From: Rhodoferax sp. WC2427
GTDB lineage: Bacteria; Pseudomonadota; Gammaproteobacteria; Burkholderiales; Burkholderiaceae_C
Reading direction: 5' to 3'
NCBI RefSeq assembly: GCF_040822085.1
Contig: NZ_CP162006.1
Span: 4,712,001-4,776,000 of the forward strand
DNA: 64,000 nt
The notes beneath the pieces were generated by a model that saw only the letters and a program-made list of their open reading frames with translations, made no database searches and was not told where the DNA came from. Of the stretch, positions 32,856 to 41,840 are shown one piece after another. Both the position numbers and the translations under genes were made by a program. Numbering within the stretch: the stretch's first letter is position 1; the number at the start of each line of letters is the position of its first letter.

Positions 32856-34307
32856 ATGCCCACCATTTCCCTGCTCATCCACGGCCAGGCCACCGCCGCA
32901 TCCAATGGCGCCACCTTCGAGCGCCGCAACCCGCTGGACGGCACCGTCGCCACCACAGCCCCCGCCGCCACGGTGCAGGATGCCATTGCCGCCGTGGAAG
33001 CCGCTGCGGCCGCCTTCCCCGCCTGGTCGGCCACCGGGCCGGGCCAGCGCCGCGCCCTGCTGACCAAGGCCGCCCACGCGCTGGAGGCCAAAGCCCCCGC
33101 CTTCATCGCCGCCATGGCCGCCGAGACCGGCGCCTCGGCGATGTGGGCCGGGTTCAACGTGCACCTGGCCGCGGGCACGCTGCTGGAGGCCGCGTCACTG
33201 ACCACGCAGATCAACGGCGAGGTGATTCCGTCCGACGTGCCCGGCAACCTGTCCATGGGCGTGCGGCAGGCGGCGGGCGTGGTGCTGGGCATGGCCCCGT
33301 GGAACGCGCCCATCATCCTGGGCGTACGCGCCATCGCCGTGCCGCTGGCCTGCGGCAACACCGTGGTGCTCAAGGGCTCGGAGCTGTGCCCCGCCACCCA
33401 CGGCCTAATCATCGAAGCCCTGCAAGAGGCCGGGCTGCCGCCGGGCGTGGTCAACTTCATCACCAACGCCCCGGCCGATGCCGCTACGGTGGTCGAGGCC
33501 ATGGTGGCCCACCCGGCGGTGCGCCGCGTCAACTTCACCGGCTCCACCCACGTGGGCAAGATCATGGCCGCCACCTGCGCCAGGTACCTCAAGCCGGTGC
33601 TGCTGGAGCTGGGCGGCAAGGCCCCGCTGCTGGTGCTGGACGACGCCGATCTGGAAGCCGCCGTCAACGCCGCCGCCTTCGGCGCCTTTGCCAATTCGGG
33701 GCAGATCTGCATGTCCACCGAGCGCATCATCGTGGACGCCAGCGTGGCCGATGCCTTCGTGGCCCTGCTCGCCACCAAGGCCGCCAGCCTGGCCCTGGGC
33801 GACCCGCGCCAGGGACCGGTGGTACTGGGCTCGGTGGTGGATATGGCCACGGTGCACCGCTGCAACGCGCTGATCGACGACGCGCTGGAAAAGGGCGCAA
33901 CCTTGCTGTGCGGCGGCAAGGCCGACAGCACGCTGATGCCCGCCACCCTGCTGGACCACGTCACGCCCGCCATGCGCATCTACAGCGACGAATCCTTTGG
34001 CCCGGTCAAAGGCATCGTGCGGGTCCACGGTGTGGAAGAGGCCGTAGCCTGCGCCAATGACAACGCCTACGGCCTGTCGAGCGCCGTGTTTGGCCGCGAC
34101 ATCGCCCGCGCGTTGCAGGTGGCCGGGCGCATCCAGTCCGGCATCTGCCACGTCAACGGCCCCACGGTGCACGACGAGCCCCAGATGCCGTTTGGCGGGG
34201 TCAAAGGCAGTGGCATTGGCAGCTTCGGCGGCCGGGCGGGGATCGAGGCGTTTACCGACCTGCGCTGGATCACCGTGCAAACCACGCCCCGCCACTACCC
34301 GTTTTAG
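32856..34307 (+). CDS. NAD(P)-dependent aldehyde dehydrogenase, vanillin/salicylaldehyde type
   Basis: The 483-residue enzyme has the catalytic glutamate loop LLELGGKAPLLVLDDAD and the cysteine loop SGQICMSTERIIVD. The MSTERIIVD and NPLDGTVAT patterns are typical of vanillin and salicylaldehyde dehydrogenases, so the substrate is probably an aromatic aldehyde; that is inference. CAGGAG precedes ATG 32856. Divergent from dadA across an operator-rich gap. Confidence 0.9.
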   Translation: MPTISLLIHGQATAASNGATFERRNPLDGTVATTAPAATVQDAIAAVEAAAAAFPAWSATGPGQRRALLTKAAHALEAKAPAFIAAMAAETGASAMWAGFNVHLAAGTLLEAASLTTQINGEVIPSDVPGNLSMGVRQAAGVVLGMAPWNAPIILGVRAIAVPLACGNTVVLKGSELCPATHGLIIEALQEAGLPPGVVNFITNAPADAATVVEAMVAHPAVRRVNFTGSTHVGKIMAATCARYLKPVLLELGGKAPLLVLDDADLEAAVNAAAFGAFANSGQICMSTERIIVDASVADAFVALLATKAASLALGDPRQGPVVLGSVVDMATVHRCNALIDDALEKGATLLCGGKADSTLMPATLLDHVTPAMRIYSDESFGPVKGIVRVHGVEEAVACANDNAYGLSSAVFGRDIARALQVAGRIQSGICHVNGPTVHDEPQMPFGGVKGSGIGSFGGRAGIEAFTDLRWITVQTTPRHYPF

Positions 34308-34311
34308 AGAA

Positions 34312-34373
34312 TGTGGTCTTTTAGGCCTCTAGCGCTTACACCATGAGCGTGAGCAGCTATTTATTCAGTAGCA
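34312..34373 (+). repeat. Interspersed element copy R11
   Basis: GAGAATGTGGTCTTTTAGGC, CTCTAGCGCTTACACCATGA, GCGTGAGCAGCTATTTATTC and AGTAGC. It starts a few bases after the aldehyde dehydrogenase stop and ends 36 bases before the next gene. Confidence 0.85.
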
Positions 34374-34409
34374 CGCATGCGGGAACGGTGCACGCCGATA
34401 ATCAAAGAC

Positions 34410-35120
34410 ATGCCTGCCCATCCACCGATTGAACACGCCCTGATCCTCGCCGCCGGCCGCGGCGAGCGCATGCGCCCGCTGACCGACCACACCCCCAAGC
34501 CGCTGCTGCCAGTCCACGGCAAACCGCTGATCGTCTGGCACCTGGAAGCCCTGGCGGCGGCCGGGGTGCGCCAGGTGGTCATCAACACCGCCTGGCTGGA
34601 AGAAAAAATCCCCGCCGCCCTGGGCGACGGCGCCCGCTGGGGCCTGCAAATCCGCTATTCGATGGAAGGCCGCGACCACGGCGGCGCACTGGAAACCGCG
34701 GGCGGCGTCAAAAAAGCCCTGCCGTTGCTGGGCGATACCTTCTGGCTGGTGGCGGGCGACATCTACGCCCCCAGCTTTGGCTTCGATGCCAGCGCCGCCG
34801 CCGACTTTGCGCGCAGCGATGCCCTGGCCCACCTGTGGATGGTGCCCAACCCGCCCTACCACCCGCAGGGCGACTTCGGCATTGCGGCCAACGGCCTGGC
34901 GCTGGACAGCCCCGGCCCGGACGGCCAGCGCCACACCTACAGCAGCCTGGCCCTGGTGCGCGCCGAGCTGTGCCATCACCTGCCCCTGGGCCAAAAGGCC
35001 GCGCTGGGCCCGCTGCTGTTTGACGGCATCCGCCAGCAACGCATCACCGCATCCCGTTTTGACGGCCCCTGGCACAACGTGGGCACCCCCGAACAACTCG
35101 CCGAACTGAATACACCATGA
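34410..35120 (+). CDS. murU: MurNAc-1-phosphate uridylyltransferase-like nucleotidyltransferase
   Basis: The 236-residue protein has the sugar-phosphate nucleotidyltransferase signature LAAGRGERMRPLTDHTPKPL and the short length of MurU, which makes UDP-MurNAc from MurNAc-1-phosphate in peptidoglycan recycling. The pathway partner AmgK is encoded at 45712. ATG 34410 is chosen over an upstream in-frame codon at 34377, which lies at the edge of element R11. Overlaps pepP by ATGA. Confidence 0.82.
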   Translation: MPAHPPIEHALILAAGRGERMRPLTDHTPKPLLPVHGKPLIVWHLEALAAAGVRQVVINTAWLEEKIPAALGDGARWGLQIRYSMEGRDHGGALETAGGVKKALPLLGDTFWLVAGDIYAPSFGFDASAAADFARSDALAHLWMVPNPPYHPQGDFGIAANGLALDSPGPDGQRHTYSSLALVRAELCHHLPLGQKAALGPLLFDGIRQQRITASRFDGPWHNVGTPEQLAELNTP

Positions 35121-36502
35121 CCACCACGATCTACGCCCAACGCCGCGCCCAACTCGCCCAAAAGATCGGCCCTGGCGGCATCGCCATCGTCCCCACCGCA
35201 CCCGAGCAGCAGCGCAACCGCGACAGCGACTTCCAATTCCGCGCCGACAGCTACTTCTACTACCTGACCGGCTTCACCGAGCCCAACGCCTGGCTGGTGG
35301 TGACCGGCGAAGGCCAATCCACGCTGTTTTGCGCGCCCAAGGACCTCGAGCGCGAAATCTGGGACGGTTTCCGGCTCGGCCCGGACGCAGCGCCCGCCGC
35401 GCTTGCGCTGGATGCTGCATATTCCGTAGCAGATCTGGACACCCAACTGCCCCGCCTGCTGGAAAACCGCAGCGCTGTCTGGACCCCGTTTGCCACCCAC
35501 AAAGGGCTGGAGGGCCGGGTCGATGGCTGGCTGAACAAGGTGCGTGCCCGCGTACGCTTTGGCGCGCTGTGCCCCGACACCCAGCGCGACTTGTGCAGCG
35601 TGCTCGACGAGATGCGCCTGTTCAAGGATGCAAGCGAGCAGGCCACCATGCGCCGTGCCGCGCAGATCAGCGCCGGGGCCCACATCCGCGCCATGCAGCT
35701 CTCGGCCCGCATGCTGCGCAACGGTGAAGAGGTATTTGAGTACCACCTGGATGCCGAGCTGCTGCACGAATTTCGCCGCCACGGCTCGCAGTACCCGGCC
35801 TACGGCAGCATCGTGGCCGCCGGGGCCAATGCCTGCGTGCTGCATTACCGCGCCGACAAGGCCCCGGTGCGTAATGGCGAGCTGGTGCTGATCGACGCGG
35901 GCTGCGAGCTCGACGGTTATGCCAGCGACATCACCCGCACCTTCCCGGCCAACGGCACATTCAGCGGCCCGCAACGCACCCTGTACGAGCTGGTGCTGGC
36001 CAGCCAGGTGGCCGCCATCGCCGCCACGAAACCCGGCGCACGCTTCACCGACCCGCACGAGGCCACCGTGAAGGTGCTGGCGCAGGGCATGCTGGACGTG
36101 GGCCTGCTGGACAAGAACAAGGTGGGCACCGTGGACGACGTGATCGCCAGCCGGGCCTACTTCGCCTACTACATGCACCGCACCGGCCACTGGCTGGGCA
36201 TGGACGTGCACGACTGCGGCAGCTACGTGGAGGCCAGCGAGATCGGCAACAGCAGCCAGCGCAGCGACCCGCTCAGCGGCGAGACCATCACCAACCGCCC
36301 CAGCCGCATCCTGCAGCCGGGCATGGTGCTGACCATCGAGCCCGGCATCTACGTGCGCCCCGGCCCAGACGTGCCCGTGGCCTTCCACAACATCGGCATC
36401 CGCATCGAAGACGATGCCATCGTGACCGCCAGCGGCTGCGAACTGATCAGCCGGGGCGTGCCGGTCGACCCCGACGAAATCGAGGCACTGATGCGGGCCT
36501 GA
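35117..36502 (+). CDS. pepP: Xaa-Pro aminopeptidase
   Basis: The 461-residue enzyme removes N-terminal residues before proline. It has the pita-bread metal ligands in LIDAGCELDGYASDITRTFP, HRTGHWLGMDVHD, TIEPGIY and GIRIEDD, with an N-terminal aminopeptidase P domain starting YAQRRAQLAQKI. Its ATG overlaps the murU stop (ATGA), so both are translated from one message. Confidence 0.94.
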   Translation: MTTTIYAQRRAQLAQKIGPGGIAIVPTAPEQQRNRDSDFQFRADSYFYYLTGFTEPNAWLVVTGEGQSTLFCAPKDLEREIWDGFRLGPDAAPAALALDAAYSVADLDTQLPRLLENRSAVWTPFATHKGLEGRVDGWLNKVRARVRFGALCPDTQRDLCSVLDEMRLFKDASEQATMRRAAQISAGAHIRAMQLSARMLRNGEEVFEYHLDAELLHEFRRHGSQYPAYGSIVAAGANACVLHYRADKAPVRNGELVLIDAGCELDGYASDITRTFPANGTFSGPQRTLYELVLASQVAAIAATKPGARFTDPHEATVKVLAQGMLDVGLLDKNKVGTVDDVIASRAYFAYYMHRTGHWLGMDVHDCGSYVEASEIGNSSQRSDPLSGETITNRPSRILQPGMVLTIEPGIYVRPGPDVPVAFHNIGIRIEDDAIVTASGCELISRGVPVDPDEIEALMRA

Positions 36503-36803
36503 GCCCGTTTTGCGTGCCTGGGTTATAATAAGTGGCTTGGTCAGAACAGTTTCGCCATGAAACTTGTGCGGTGTATCCCAACACACCGTACCACTGACCA
36601 CACCCAAGTACCCCGAGTTTGCCCGCACCTTTGTCACGCTGTGCGGGCCAGAGATTCAAAGTACTTGGTCCGCAGATACCCCAAACGGGTGCTGCGCACG
36701 ACCCGCCTCCTGTGCAATTTCATCGGAAGTGCGTCATAAAAATAACGCAGTGTGACAACACGCATTTTGGCTACCCATAAGTAAGGGAGCCTGGTTTCCC
36801 ATC
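36503..36803 (+). ncRNA. Structured leader RNA candidate upstream of 78-residue gene and infA
   Basis: A TTATAAT -10 element lies at 36523-36529. After it come nested perfect stems: TGGTCA (36538-36543) with TGACCA (36595-36600) enclosing GTGCGGTGT/ACACCGTAC (36566-36574, 36583-36591; one G-T pair), and CCAAGTAC (36604-36611) with GTACTTGG (36661-36668) enclosing GCCCGCAC/GTGCGGGC (36621-36628, 36641-36648). GTGCGG at 36566 could also pair with CCGCAC at 36623, giving a competing fold. It may be a long 5' leader for the next genes or a free small RNA. I cannot match it to a known family. Confidence 0.5.
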
Positions 36804-37040
36804 ATGAACAAAAACAACAATTCCATTGCCGCTGGCAAGTATCTTCTGTCGCCGCTCACCCGTGAATGTGCCGATGGCCGCTTTGGCGCCTCGGTTTCTA
36901 TCCAAAATGGCTCACATGACCGTGTGATGCGTTTCATAGGTCTGTTCGACGATGCTGCAACCGCGACACAATACGCGGTTGAGCAAGGTTTGCAGTGGGT
37001 GCGTGCGCGCCACTCCAATCCGAGCGCTGCACACGCTTAA
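36804..37040 (+). CDS. Conserved small hypothetical protein (78 aa)
   Basis: The protein is MNKNNNS..., with a central ECADGRFGASVSIQNGSHDR and a C-terminal DAATATQYAVEQGLQWVRAR. I recognise this as a type common in Burkholderiales that has no known function. The ribosome site GGGAG sits in a possible hairpin with TTCCC just before ATG 36804. It is 43 bases upstream of infA and the two probably share a message, hinting at a role in translation or cold growth. Confidence 0.65.
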   Translation: MNKNNNSIAAGKYLLSPLTRECADGRFGASVSIQNGSHDRVMRFIGLFDDAATATQYAVEQGLQWVRARHSNPSAAHA

Positions 37041-37083
37041 AAGTTAGTAATTTACATACCGTCTACTCTCAAGGAATTAACGA

Positions 37084-37335
37084 ATGGCAAAAGAAGAACT
37101 GATCGAAATGAAGGGCCTTGTGTCCGAAGTCCTGCCCGACTCGCGTTTTCGCGTGACGCTGGAAAACGGCCACGTCCTCATCGCCTATACCGCAGGCAAG
37201 ATGCGCAAAAACCACATCCGCATTCTGGCGGGTGACCATGTGTCTTTGGAACTGTCGCCTTACGACCTGTCCAAGGGACGCATCACTTTCCGCCACATTG
37301 CAGGCCGGGCGCCAACGTCTACCCGTTTCGCGTAA
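37084..37335 (+). CDS. infA: Translation initiation factor IF-1 (second-type copy)
   Basis: The 83-residue S1-fold protein has the IF-1 pattern [36 protein letters not shown] and the [11 protein letters not shown] segment. IF-1 binds the 30S A site. Its length exceeds the usual 72 residues by a short C-terminal tail ([10 protein letters not shown]), and it is not in the ribosomal-protein operon, as expected for the additional IF-1 of beta-proteobacteria. AAGGA precedes ATG 37084. Confidence 0.93.
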   Translation: MAKEELIEMKGLVSEVLPDSRFRVTLENGHVLIAYTAGKMRKNHIRILAGDHVSLELSPYDLSKGRITFRHIAGRAPTSTRFA

Positions 37336-37455
37336 TCGACGCGTCAGCAAAACCCCGTACGGAAATCGCCCTCGGGCGGACCCTACAATCGCAGTCCCTT
37401 TGACACAGTGACTGCCCGGCGCATTTAGGTCGGCGGCCATGGCAGGAGACGCCAG

Positions 37456-39789
37456 ATGAGCAACCCTACGGCTAACACCGACGAAAAACGCGCCGAACTG
37501 CGCCAAGCCGCCCTCGAATACCACGAGTTCCCCACGCCCGGCAAGATTGCTATCGCGGCGACCAAACAGCTGGTCAACCAGCACGACCTGGCCCTGGCGT
37601 ACTCGCCGGGTGTGGCCGCGCCGTGCGAAGAAATCGTCAAAGACCCGAACAACGCCTTCAAATACACCAGCCGGGGCAACCTGGTCGCGGTGATCACCAA
37701 CGGCACGGCCGTGCTGGGCCTGGGCGACATCGGCCCGCTGGCCTCCAAGCCGGTCATGGAAGGCAAGGGCGTGCTGTTCAAGAAGTTTGCAGGCATCGAC
37801 GTGTTCGACCTGGAAATCGACGAAAAGCACGACCTCGACAAGCTGGTGGACATCATCGCCTCGCTGGAGCCGACCTTTGGCGGCATCAACCTGGAAGACA
37901 TCAAGGCCCCCGACTGCTTCTACGTCGAGCGCAAGCTGCGTGAACGCATGAAGATCCCGGTCTTCCACGACGACCAGCACGGCACCGCGATCTGCGTGGG
38001 CGCAGCGATTCTGAACGGCCTGAAAGTCGTCGGCAAAGACCCCAAGACCGTCAAGCTGGTCACCTCCGGTGCCGGCGCAGCCGCCCTGGCCTGCCTGGGC
38101 CTCTTGGTCAAGCTGGGAATACCGCGCGAAAACATCTACGTCACCGATCTGGCCGGCGTGGTCTATGAAGGCCGTACCGAGCTGATGGACGCCGACAAGA
38201 TCGTCTACGCCCAGAACACCACCGCCCGTACGCTCAGCGAGGTCATCGAGGGTGCGGACGTGTTCCTGGGCCTGTCGGCTGGCGGCGTGCTGAAAAAAGA
38301 GATGGTGGCCAAAATGGCCGCCAAGCCCTTGATCATGGCGCTGGCCAATCCCAACCCCGAGATCTCGCCCGAAGATGTGAAGTCCGTGCGCAGCGATGCC
38401 ATCATCGCCACCGGTCGCACCGACTACCCGAACCAGGTCAACAACGTCCTGTGCTTCCCCTACATCTTCCGCGGTGCGCTGGATGCGGGCGCCTCCACCA
38501 TCACGCTGGAAATGGAAATTGCCGCGGTGCACGCCATTGCCGAGCTGGCACAGGCCGAACAAAGCGAAGTGGTGGCCGCCGCCTATGCCGGTGAGCAACT
38601 TGCATTTGGCCCCGAATACATCATTCCCAAGCCGTTTGACCCGCGCCTGATGATGAAGATCGCGCCGGCCGTGGCCCAGGCCGCCGCCGACAGCGGCGTG
38701 GCCCTGCGCCCCATCACCGACATGGATGCTTACCGTACCCGTCTGCAAAACTTCGTTTACGCGTCGGGCACGACGATGAAGCCGATCTACGATGCTGCCA
38801 AAAACGCGGCCAAGAAGCGCGTCTGCTACGCCGAAGGCGAAGAAGAACGCGTGCTGCGGGCCTGCCAGATCGTGGTGGACGAAGGTTTGGCACGACCCAC
38901 CCTGATCGGCCGCCCCAGCGTCATCGCCGAGCGCATCAAGAAGTTTGGCCTGCGCCTGCGCGAAGAGCTGGACTACGACGTCGTCAACGTCGAGCAAGAC
39001 CACCGTTACCGCGATTTCTGGCAGACCTACCACCGCATGACCGAGCGCAAAGGTGTTACGGCTCAGATGGCCAAGATCGAAATGCGCCGCCGTTTGACGC
39101 TGATTGGCGGCATGTTGCTGCATAAAGGCGAAGTCGACGGCATGATTTGCGGCACCTGGGGCCACACCTCCATCCACCTGCACTACATCGACCAGGTGAT
39201 CGGCAAACGCGCGGGCGGCTGCCCCAGCACGCCGCAAGACGTGCCGATCTACGCCTGCATGAATGGCCTGATGCTGCCGGGTCGCCAGGTCTTCCTGGTC
39301 GATACCCACGTCAACTACGACCCTACGGCCGAAGAACTGACCGAAATCACCGTCATGGCGGCCGAAGAAATGATGCGCTTTGGCCTCAAGCCGAAGGCGG
39401 CGCTGCTCTCGCACAGCAACTACGGCCAAAGCAACCAGCCCAGCGCCGTCAAAATGCGCCGCGTGCTGGAACTGCTGCAAACCGAAGCGCCCTGGCTGGA
39501 AGTCGACGGCGAAATGCATGGCGACATTGCGCTCGACGGTGCCGCTCGCGCACTGACCATGCCCGACAGTCCGCTGGTCGGCGATGCGAATCTGCTGGTG
39601 TTCCCCAACATCGATGCGGCCAATATCGCCTACAACCTGTTGAAAACCGCTGCGGGCGGCAACATTGCGATTGGCCCGGTGTTGCTGGGCGCCGCAAAAC
39701 CTGTACACATTCTGACTGCCAGCACCACCGTGCGAAGAATTGTAAACATGACCGCCTTGACGGTGGCCGACGCCAACGTGGTGCGATAA
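37456..39789 (+). CDS. maeB: NADP-dependent malic enzyme with phosphotransacetylase-like domain
   Basis: The 777-residue protein has an N-terminal malic enzyme module (about 1-430; [37 protein letters not shown]) and a C-terminal phosphotransacetylase-like module (about 440-777), the MaeB layout. It decarboxylates malate to pyruvate with NADP; the second module is regulatory in known members. AGGAG lies nine bases before ATG 37456. A TTGACA at 37400-37405 may be its -35 box. A strong terminator follows. Confidence 0.95.
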   Translation: MSNPTANTDEKRAELRQAALEYHEFPTPGKIAIAATKQLVNQHDLALAYSPGVAAPCEEIVKDPNNAFKYTSRGNLVAVITNGTAVLGLGDIGPLASKPVMEGKGVLFKKFAGIDVFDLEIDEKHDLDKLVDIIASLEPTFGGINLEDIKAPDCFYVERKLRERMKIPVFHDDQHGTAICVGAAILNGLKVVGKDPKTVKLVTSGAGAAALACLGLLVKLGIPRENIYVTDLAGVVYEGRTELMDADKIVYAQNTTARTLSEVIEGADVFLGLSAGGVLKKEMVAKMAAKPLIMALANPNPEISPEDVKSVRSDAIIATGRTDYPNQVNNVLCFPYIFRGALDAGASTITLEMEIAAVHAIAELAQAEQSEVVAAAYAGEQLAFGPEYIIPKPFDPRLMMKIAPAVAQAAADSGVALRPITDMDAYRTRLQNFVYASGTTMKPIYDAAKNAAKKRVCYAEGEEERVLRACQIVVDEGLARPTLIGRPSVIAERIKKFGLRLREELDYDVVNVEQDHRYRDFWQTYHRMTERKGVTAQMAKIEMRRRLTLIGGMLLHKGEVDGMICGTWGHTSIHLHYIDQVIGKRAGGCPSTPQDVPIYACMNGLMLPGRQVFLVDTHVNYDPTAEELTEITVMAAEEMMRFGLKPKAALLSHSNYGQSNQPSAVKMRRVLELLQTEAPWLEVDGEMHGDIALDGAARALTMPDSPLVGDANLLVFPNIDAANIAYNLLKTAAGGNIAIGPVLLGAAKPVHILTASTTVRRIVNMTALTVADANVVR

Positions 39790-39835
39790 CACCGAATTCG
39801 CCAGCAAGTGCTCACTTAGTGGGCATTATTCCCCT

Positions 39836-39872
39836 AGGGGCTGCCCAAATTTTGGGCAGCCCCTTGCTTTTT
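39836..39872 (+). terminator. Rho-independent terminator of maeB
   Basis: GGGGCTGCCCAAA pairs perfectly with TTTGGGCAGCCCC (stem of 13), followed by TTGCTTTTTT. Confidence 0.92.
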
Positions 39873-39945
39873 TGGGGCGTATACGGCACACTAGCGCCTT
39901 GAAATTACCGGGTTAACCCGAGGTTCTCCAAAGGTGCATTCCCCC

Positions 39946-40350
39946 ATGGTCCAAGCGATAGAAAACACAGCCCGCAAGCGAATTTGCGCCGTGGCAATGT
40001 TGGTTGGATCGGTTCTATGCACCACATTGGGGTATGCCAAGGCACCCAATCCCGTCGGCGGTCTGGAAACCATCCAGCTCGTCCAGCTTCCCCCTCAAGG
40101 CCGTGTGACCTACCAGCTGATCCAGCAAGGTGGGCCATTTCCTTTTGACAAGGATGGCGTGGTGTTTGGGAACCGAGAACGAATTTTGCCATCACAACAT
40201 CGCGGGTATTACCGCGAATACACCGTGAAAACGGCGGGTGCTGGCAACCGAGGGGCCAAACGCATTGTGTGCGGTGGCCCGCCTAGAGCACCAGATGCTT
40301 GTTTTTATACCAGCGACCACTACGCGAGTTTTCGCCACATCGTCGAATAA
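39946..40350 (+). CDS. Secreted barnase-family ribonuclease
   Basis: The 134-residue protein has an N-terminal signal peptide (hydrophobic CAVAMLVGSVLCTTLG, cleavage likely after GYA) and the microbial ribonuclease fold of the barnase/RNase Sa family. Conserved blocks are GGPFPFDKDGVVFGNRERILP, RGYYREYTV (catalytic E and R) and SDHYASFRHI with the general acid histidine. It should cleave RNA after guanosine outside the cytoplasm. The barstar gene follows 75 bases later, protecting the cell. ATG 39946 is preferred over GTG 39934. Confidence 0.88.
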   Translation: MVQAIENTARKRICAVAMLVGSVLCTTLGYAKAPNPVGGLETIQLVQLPPQGRVTYQLIQQGGPFPFDKDGVVFGNRERILPSQHRGYYREYTVKTAGAGNRGAKRIVCGGPPRAPDACFYTSDHYASFRHIVE

Positions 40351-40425
40351 GCGTGTGGGTACTGGTTCCATAGAATTTTGAAGTCGGGGTACATGAAGAT
40401 GAATGAAAAGAAAGCGGAGACGGAT

Positions 40426-40821
40426 ATGCCTCTTCGCAACGTAAGAAGCAACATCGTGCAGTCGATACGCGCCTTCCGCGTGCAAGACCTGCAAGACGCG
40501 GCGGTGGGCCTGGGCCAGCATTTCCTGTATGCCAATCTGGCCAACGCCCAGAGCAAACAAGACGTGCTGGACATGATTGCCCAGCAGTTCACCTTCCCGA
40601 CCCATTTCGGCAAGAACTTTGACGCACTGTACGACTGCATGACAGACCCACTGCATAAATCGGGCCCACAGCCTGGTTTCGTGGTGGTGCTGGAACAAAT
40701 CCCGGCCCATGCCAAGTTCGACAAGGAAGCCCGCGAACAGTTGCTGGACATCTTCCGCGAAGCTGCCGACTACTGGGGAGACCGGAAGATACCGTTCCGA
40801 TGCTTCTATTCTTTTCTGTAG
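40426..40821 (+). CDS. Barstar-family ribonuclease inhibitor
   Basis: The 131-residue protein has the barstar fold pattern: HFGKNFDALYDCMTD holds the acidic inhibitory region, followed by VVVLEQIP and a C-terminal FRCFYSFL. It should bind the upstream barnase-like RNase and block its active site in the cytoplasm. GGAG lies eight bases before ATG 40426; in-frame ATGs at 40393 and 40399 are possible alternatives. Confidence 0.87.
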   Translation: MPLRNVRSNIVQSIRAFRVQDLQDAAVGLGQHFLYANLANAQSKQDVLDMIAQQFTFPTHFGKNFDALYDCMTDPLHKSGPQPGFVVVLEQIPAHAKFDKEAREQLLDIFREAADYWGDRKIPFRCFYSFL

Positions 40822-41003
40822 CCCGTTCTGCACACACCAGCCAAGCAGAACGGGCGAATGAGGCAGGCAGCGATGCCGTCTCAGGCATCGAGTTGACCGA
40901 ATCCGGCGAAAAAATGCCCACCGACAAATTGGTGGACGTGTCTCCGTTCGCGCTGCGCATGAGCAGCCCGTTCAACGCCGGTTACTGGCTCGCCGCAGCT
41001 TAA
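40800..41003 (+). CDS. Possible small protein overlapping the barstar 3' end
   Basis: A 67-codon frame starts inside the barstar gene and extends 180 bases beyond it. The later part (MPTDKLVDVSPFALRMSSP...) has reasonable codon use, but the first part covers two perfect hairpins (40821-40855 and 40871-40890), which suggests untranslated RNA. Either this is a real small gene starting at a later ATG such as 40914, or a 3' untranslated region. Confidence 0.3.
   Translation: MLLFFSVARSAHTSQAERANEAGSDAVSGIELTESGEKMPTDKLVDVSPFALRMSSPFNAGYWLAAA
40821..40890 (+). other. Two consecutive perfect hairpins after barstar
   Basis: GCCCGTTCTGC (40821-40831) pairs with GCAGAACGGGC (40845-40855), and CGATGCC pairs with GGCATCG around 40871-40890. 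Neither has a T run, so they are not simple terminators; they may stabilise the barstar message. Confidence 0.55.
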
Positions 41004-41021
41004 AGGCGCTGCGCCCACAGC

Positions 41022-41050
41022 AAAAAGCCCGTCTTTGACGGGCTTTTTTT
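41022..41050. terminator. Bidirectional terminator between barstar and rsmA
   Basis: AAAAAGCCCGTC-TTT-GACGGGCTTTTTTT has A and T runs on both sides of a perfect 8-base stem, so it can stop both converging transcripts. The rsmA stop codon overlaps its T run. Confidence 0.9.
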
Positions 41051-41840
41051 ATGCGGCTGCGACCGCCAAGGCCAGCGCCACGTACTCGGCCACAGGCACC
41101 TCCTCGGCCCGGCGCTGGGTGTCGAAAACGCCTGCGTAGGCCTTCTCGGTCAGCCATTTGCCCAGGGTGTGGCGCATGATCTTGCGGCGCTGGCTGAAGG
41201 CCACCTGGACGATTTCGCTGAGCAGTTGCAACGGCACGGCTGCCGGGTCGGCGTGGGGCACCATGCGCACCACGGCGCTGTCCACGCGCGGAGGTGGATT
41301 AAACGACTCGGGCGGCACGAACAGCACGTTTTCCATCGCGTAGCGCCACTGCAGCATGACGCTGAGACGGCCATAGGCGGCAGTGGACGGGCGGGCCACC
41401 ATGCGGTCGATGACTTCCTTTTGCAGCATGAAATGCTGGTCTTGCACCACCGCCACCGCGTCCAGCAGATGGAACAGGATGGGTGTGGAGATGTTGTAGG
41501 GCAGGTTGCCCACCACCCGCAGCTTCTTCGGTGCAGTTACTCCTGAATCTGTAGCTGCTTGCGCTTGTGGAAACTGCGTGAAGTCCACTTTCAATACATC
41601 CGATTCCACCACGGTGAGCTGCGGATGCTGGCGCAGGCGTACGGCCAGGTCGCGGTCCAGCTCGACCACGGTGAGGTGGCCCAGCCGCTCGACCAGTGGC
41701 TGCGTCAACGCGGCCAGGCCGGGGCCGATTTCGACCATGTGGTCGCCAGGCTGCGGATTGATGGCATCGACGATGCTGTCGATGATGCTGCGGTCGGCCA
41801 GAAAGTGCTGGCCGAAACGTTTGCGGGGGATATGTTTCAC
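41049..41840 (-). CDS. rsmA: 16S rRNA dimethyladenosine transferase RsmA/KsgA
   Basis: The 263-residue methyltransferase dimethylates A1518 and A1519 of 16S rRNA. It has FGQHFLADR, the AdoMet motif [10 protein letters not shown] and the NLPYNIS catalytic motif. An extra stretch QAQAATDSG (residues about 90-99) sits before [12 protein letters not shown]; its DNA matches the core of the interspersed element (R14), so an element copy has become coding sequence. ATG overlaps the surA stop by ATGA, so the two are translated together. Confidence 0.95.
   Translation of the reverse strand: MKHIPRKRFGQHFLADRSIIDSIVDAINPQPGDHMVEIGPGLAALTQPLVERLGHLTVVELDRDLAVRLRQHPQLTVVESDVLKVDFTQFPQAQAATDSGVTAPKKLRVVGNLPYNISTPILFHLLDAVAVVQDQHFMLQKEVIDRMVARPSTAAYGRLSVMLQWRYAMENVLFVPPESFNPPPRVDSAVVRMVPHADPAAVPLQLLSEIVQVAFSQRRKIMRHTLGKWLTEKAYAGVFDTQRRAEEVPVAEYVALALAVAAA
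41546..41572 (-). repeat. Interspersed element core R14, inside rsmA
   Basis: On the minus strand TTCCACAAGCGCAAGCAGCT followed by ACAGATT matches the conserved right half of the element (TTCCATCAGCGCAAGCAGCT). It lies within an in-frame insertion of the rsmA coding sequence. Confidence 0.7.

Noticed and set aside
36557..36739. 60-codon frame within the structured leader
   Set aside because: Arg/Cys/Thr-rich product with poor codon use across several perfect stems; more likely RNA structure.
37069..39807. Long antisense frame over maeB and infA
   Set aside because: Same shadow effect; the sense strand encodes clear malic enzyme and IF-1.
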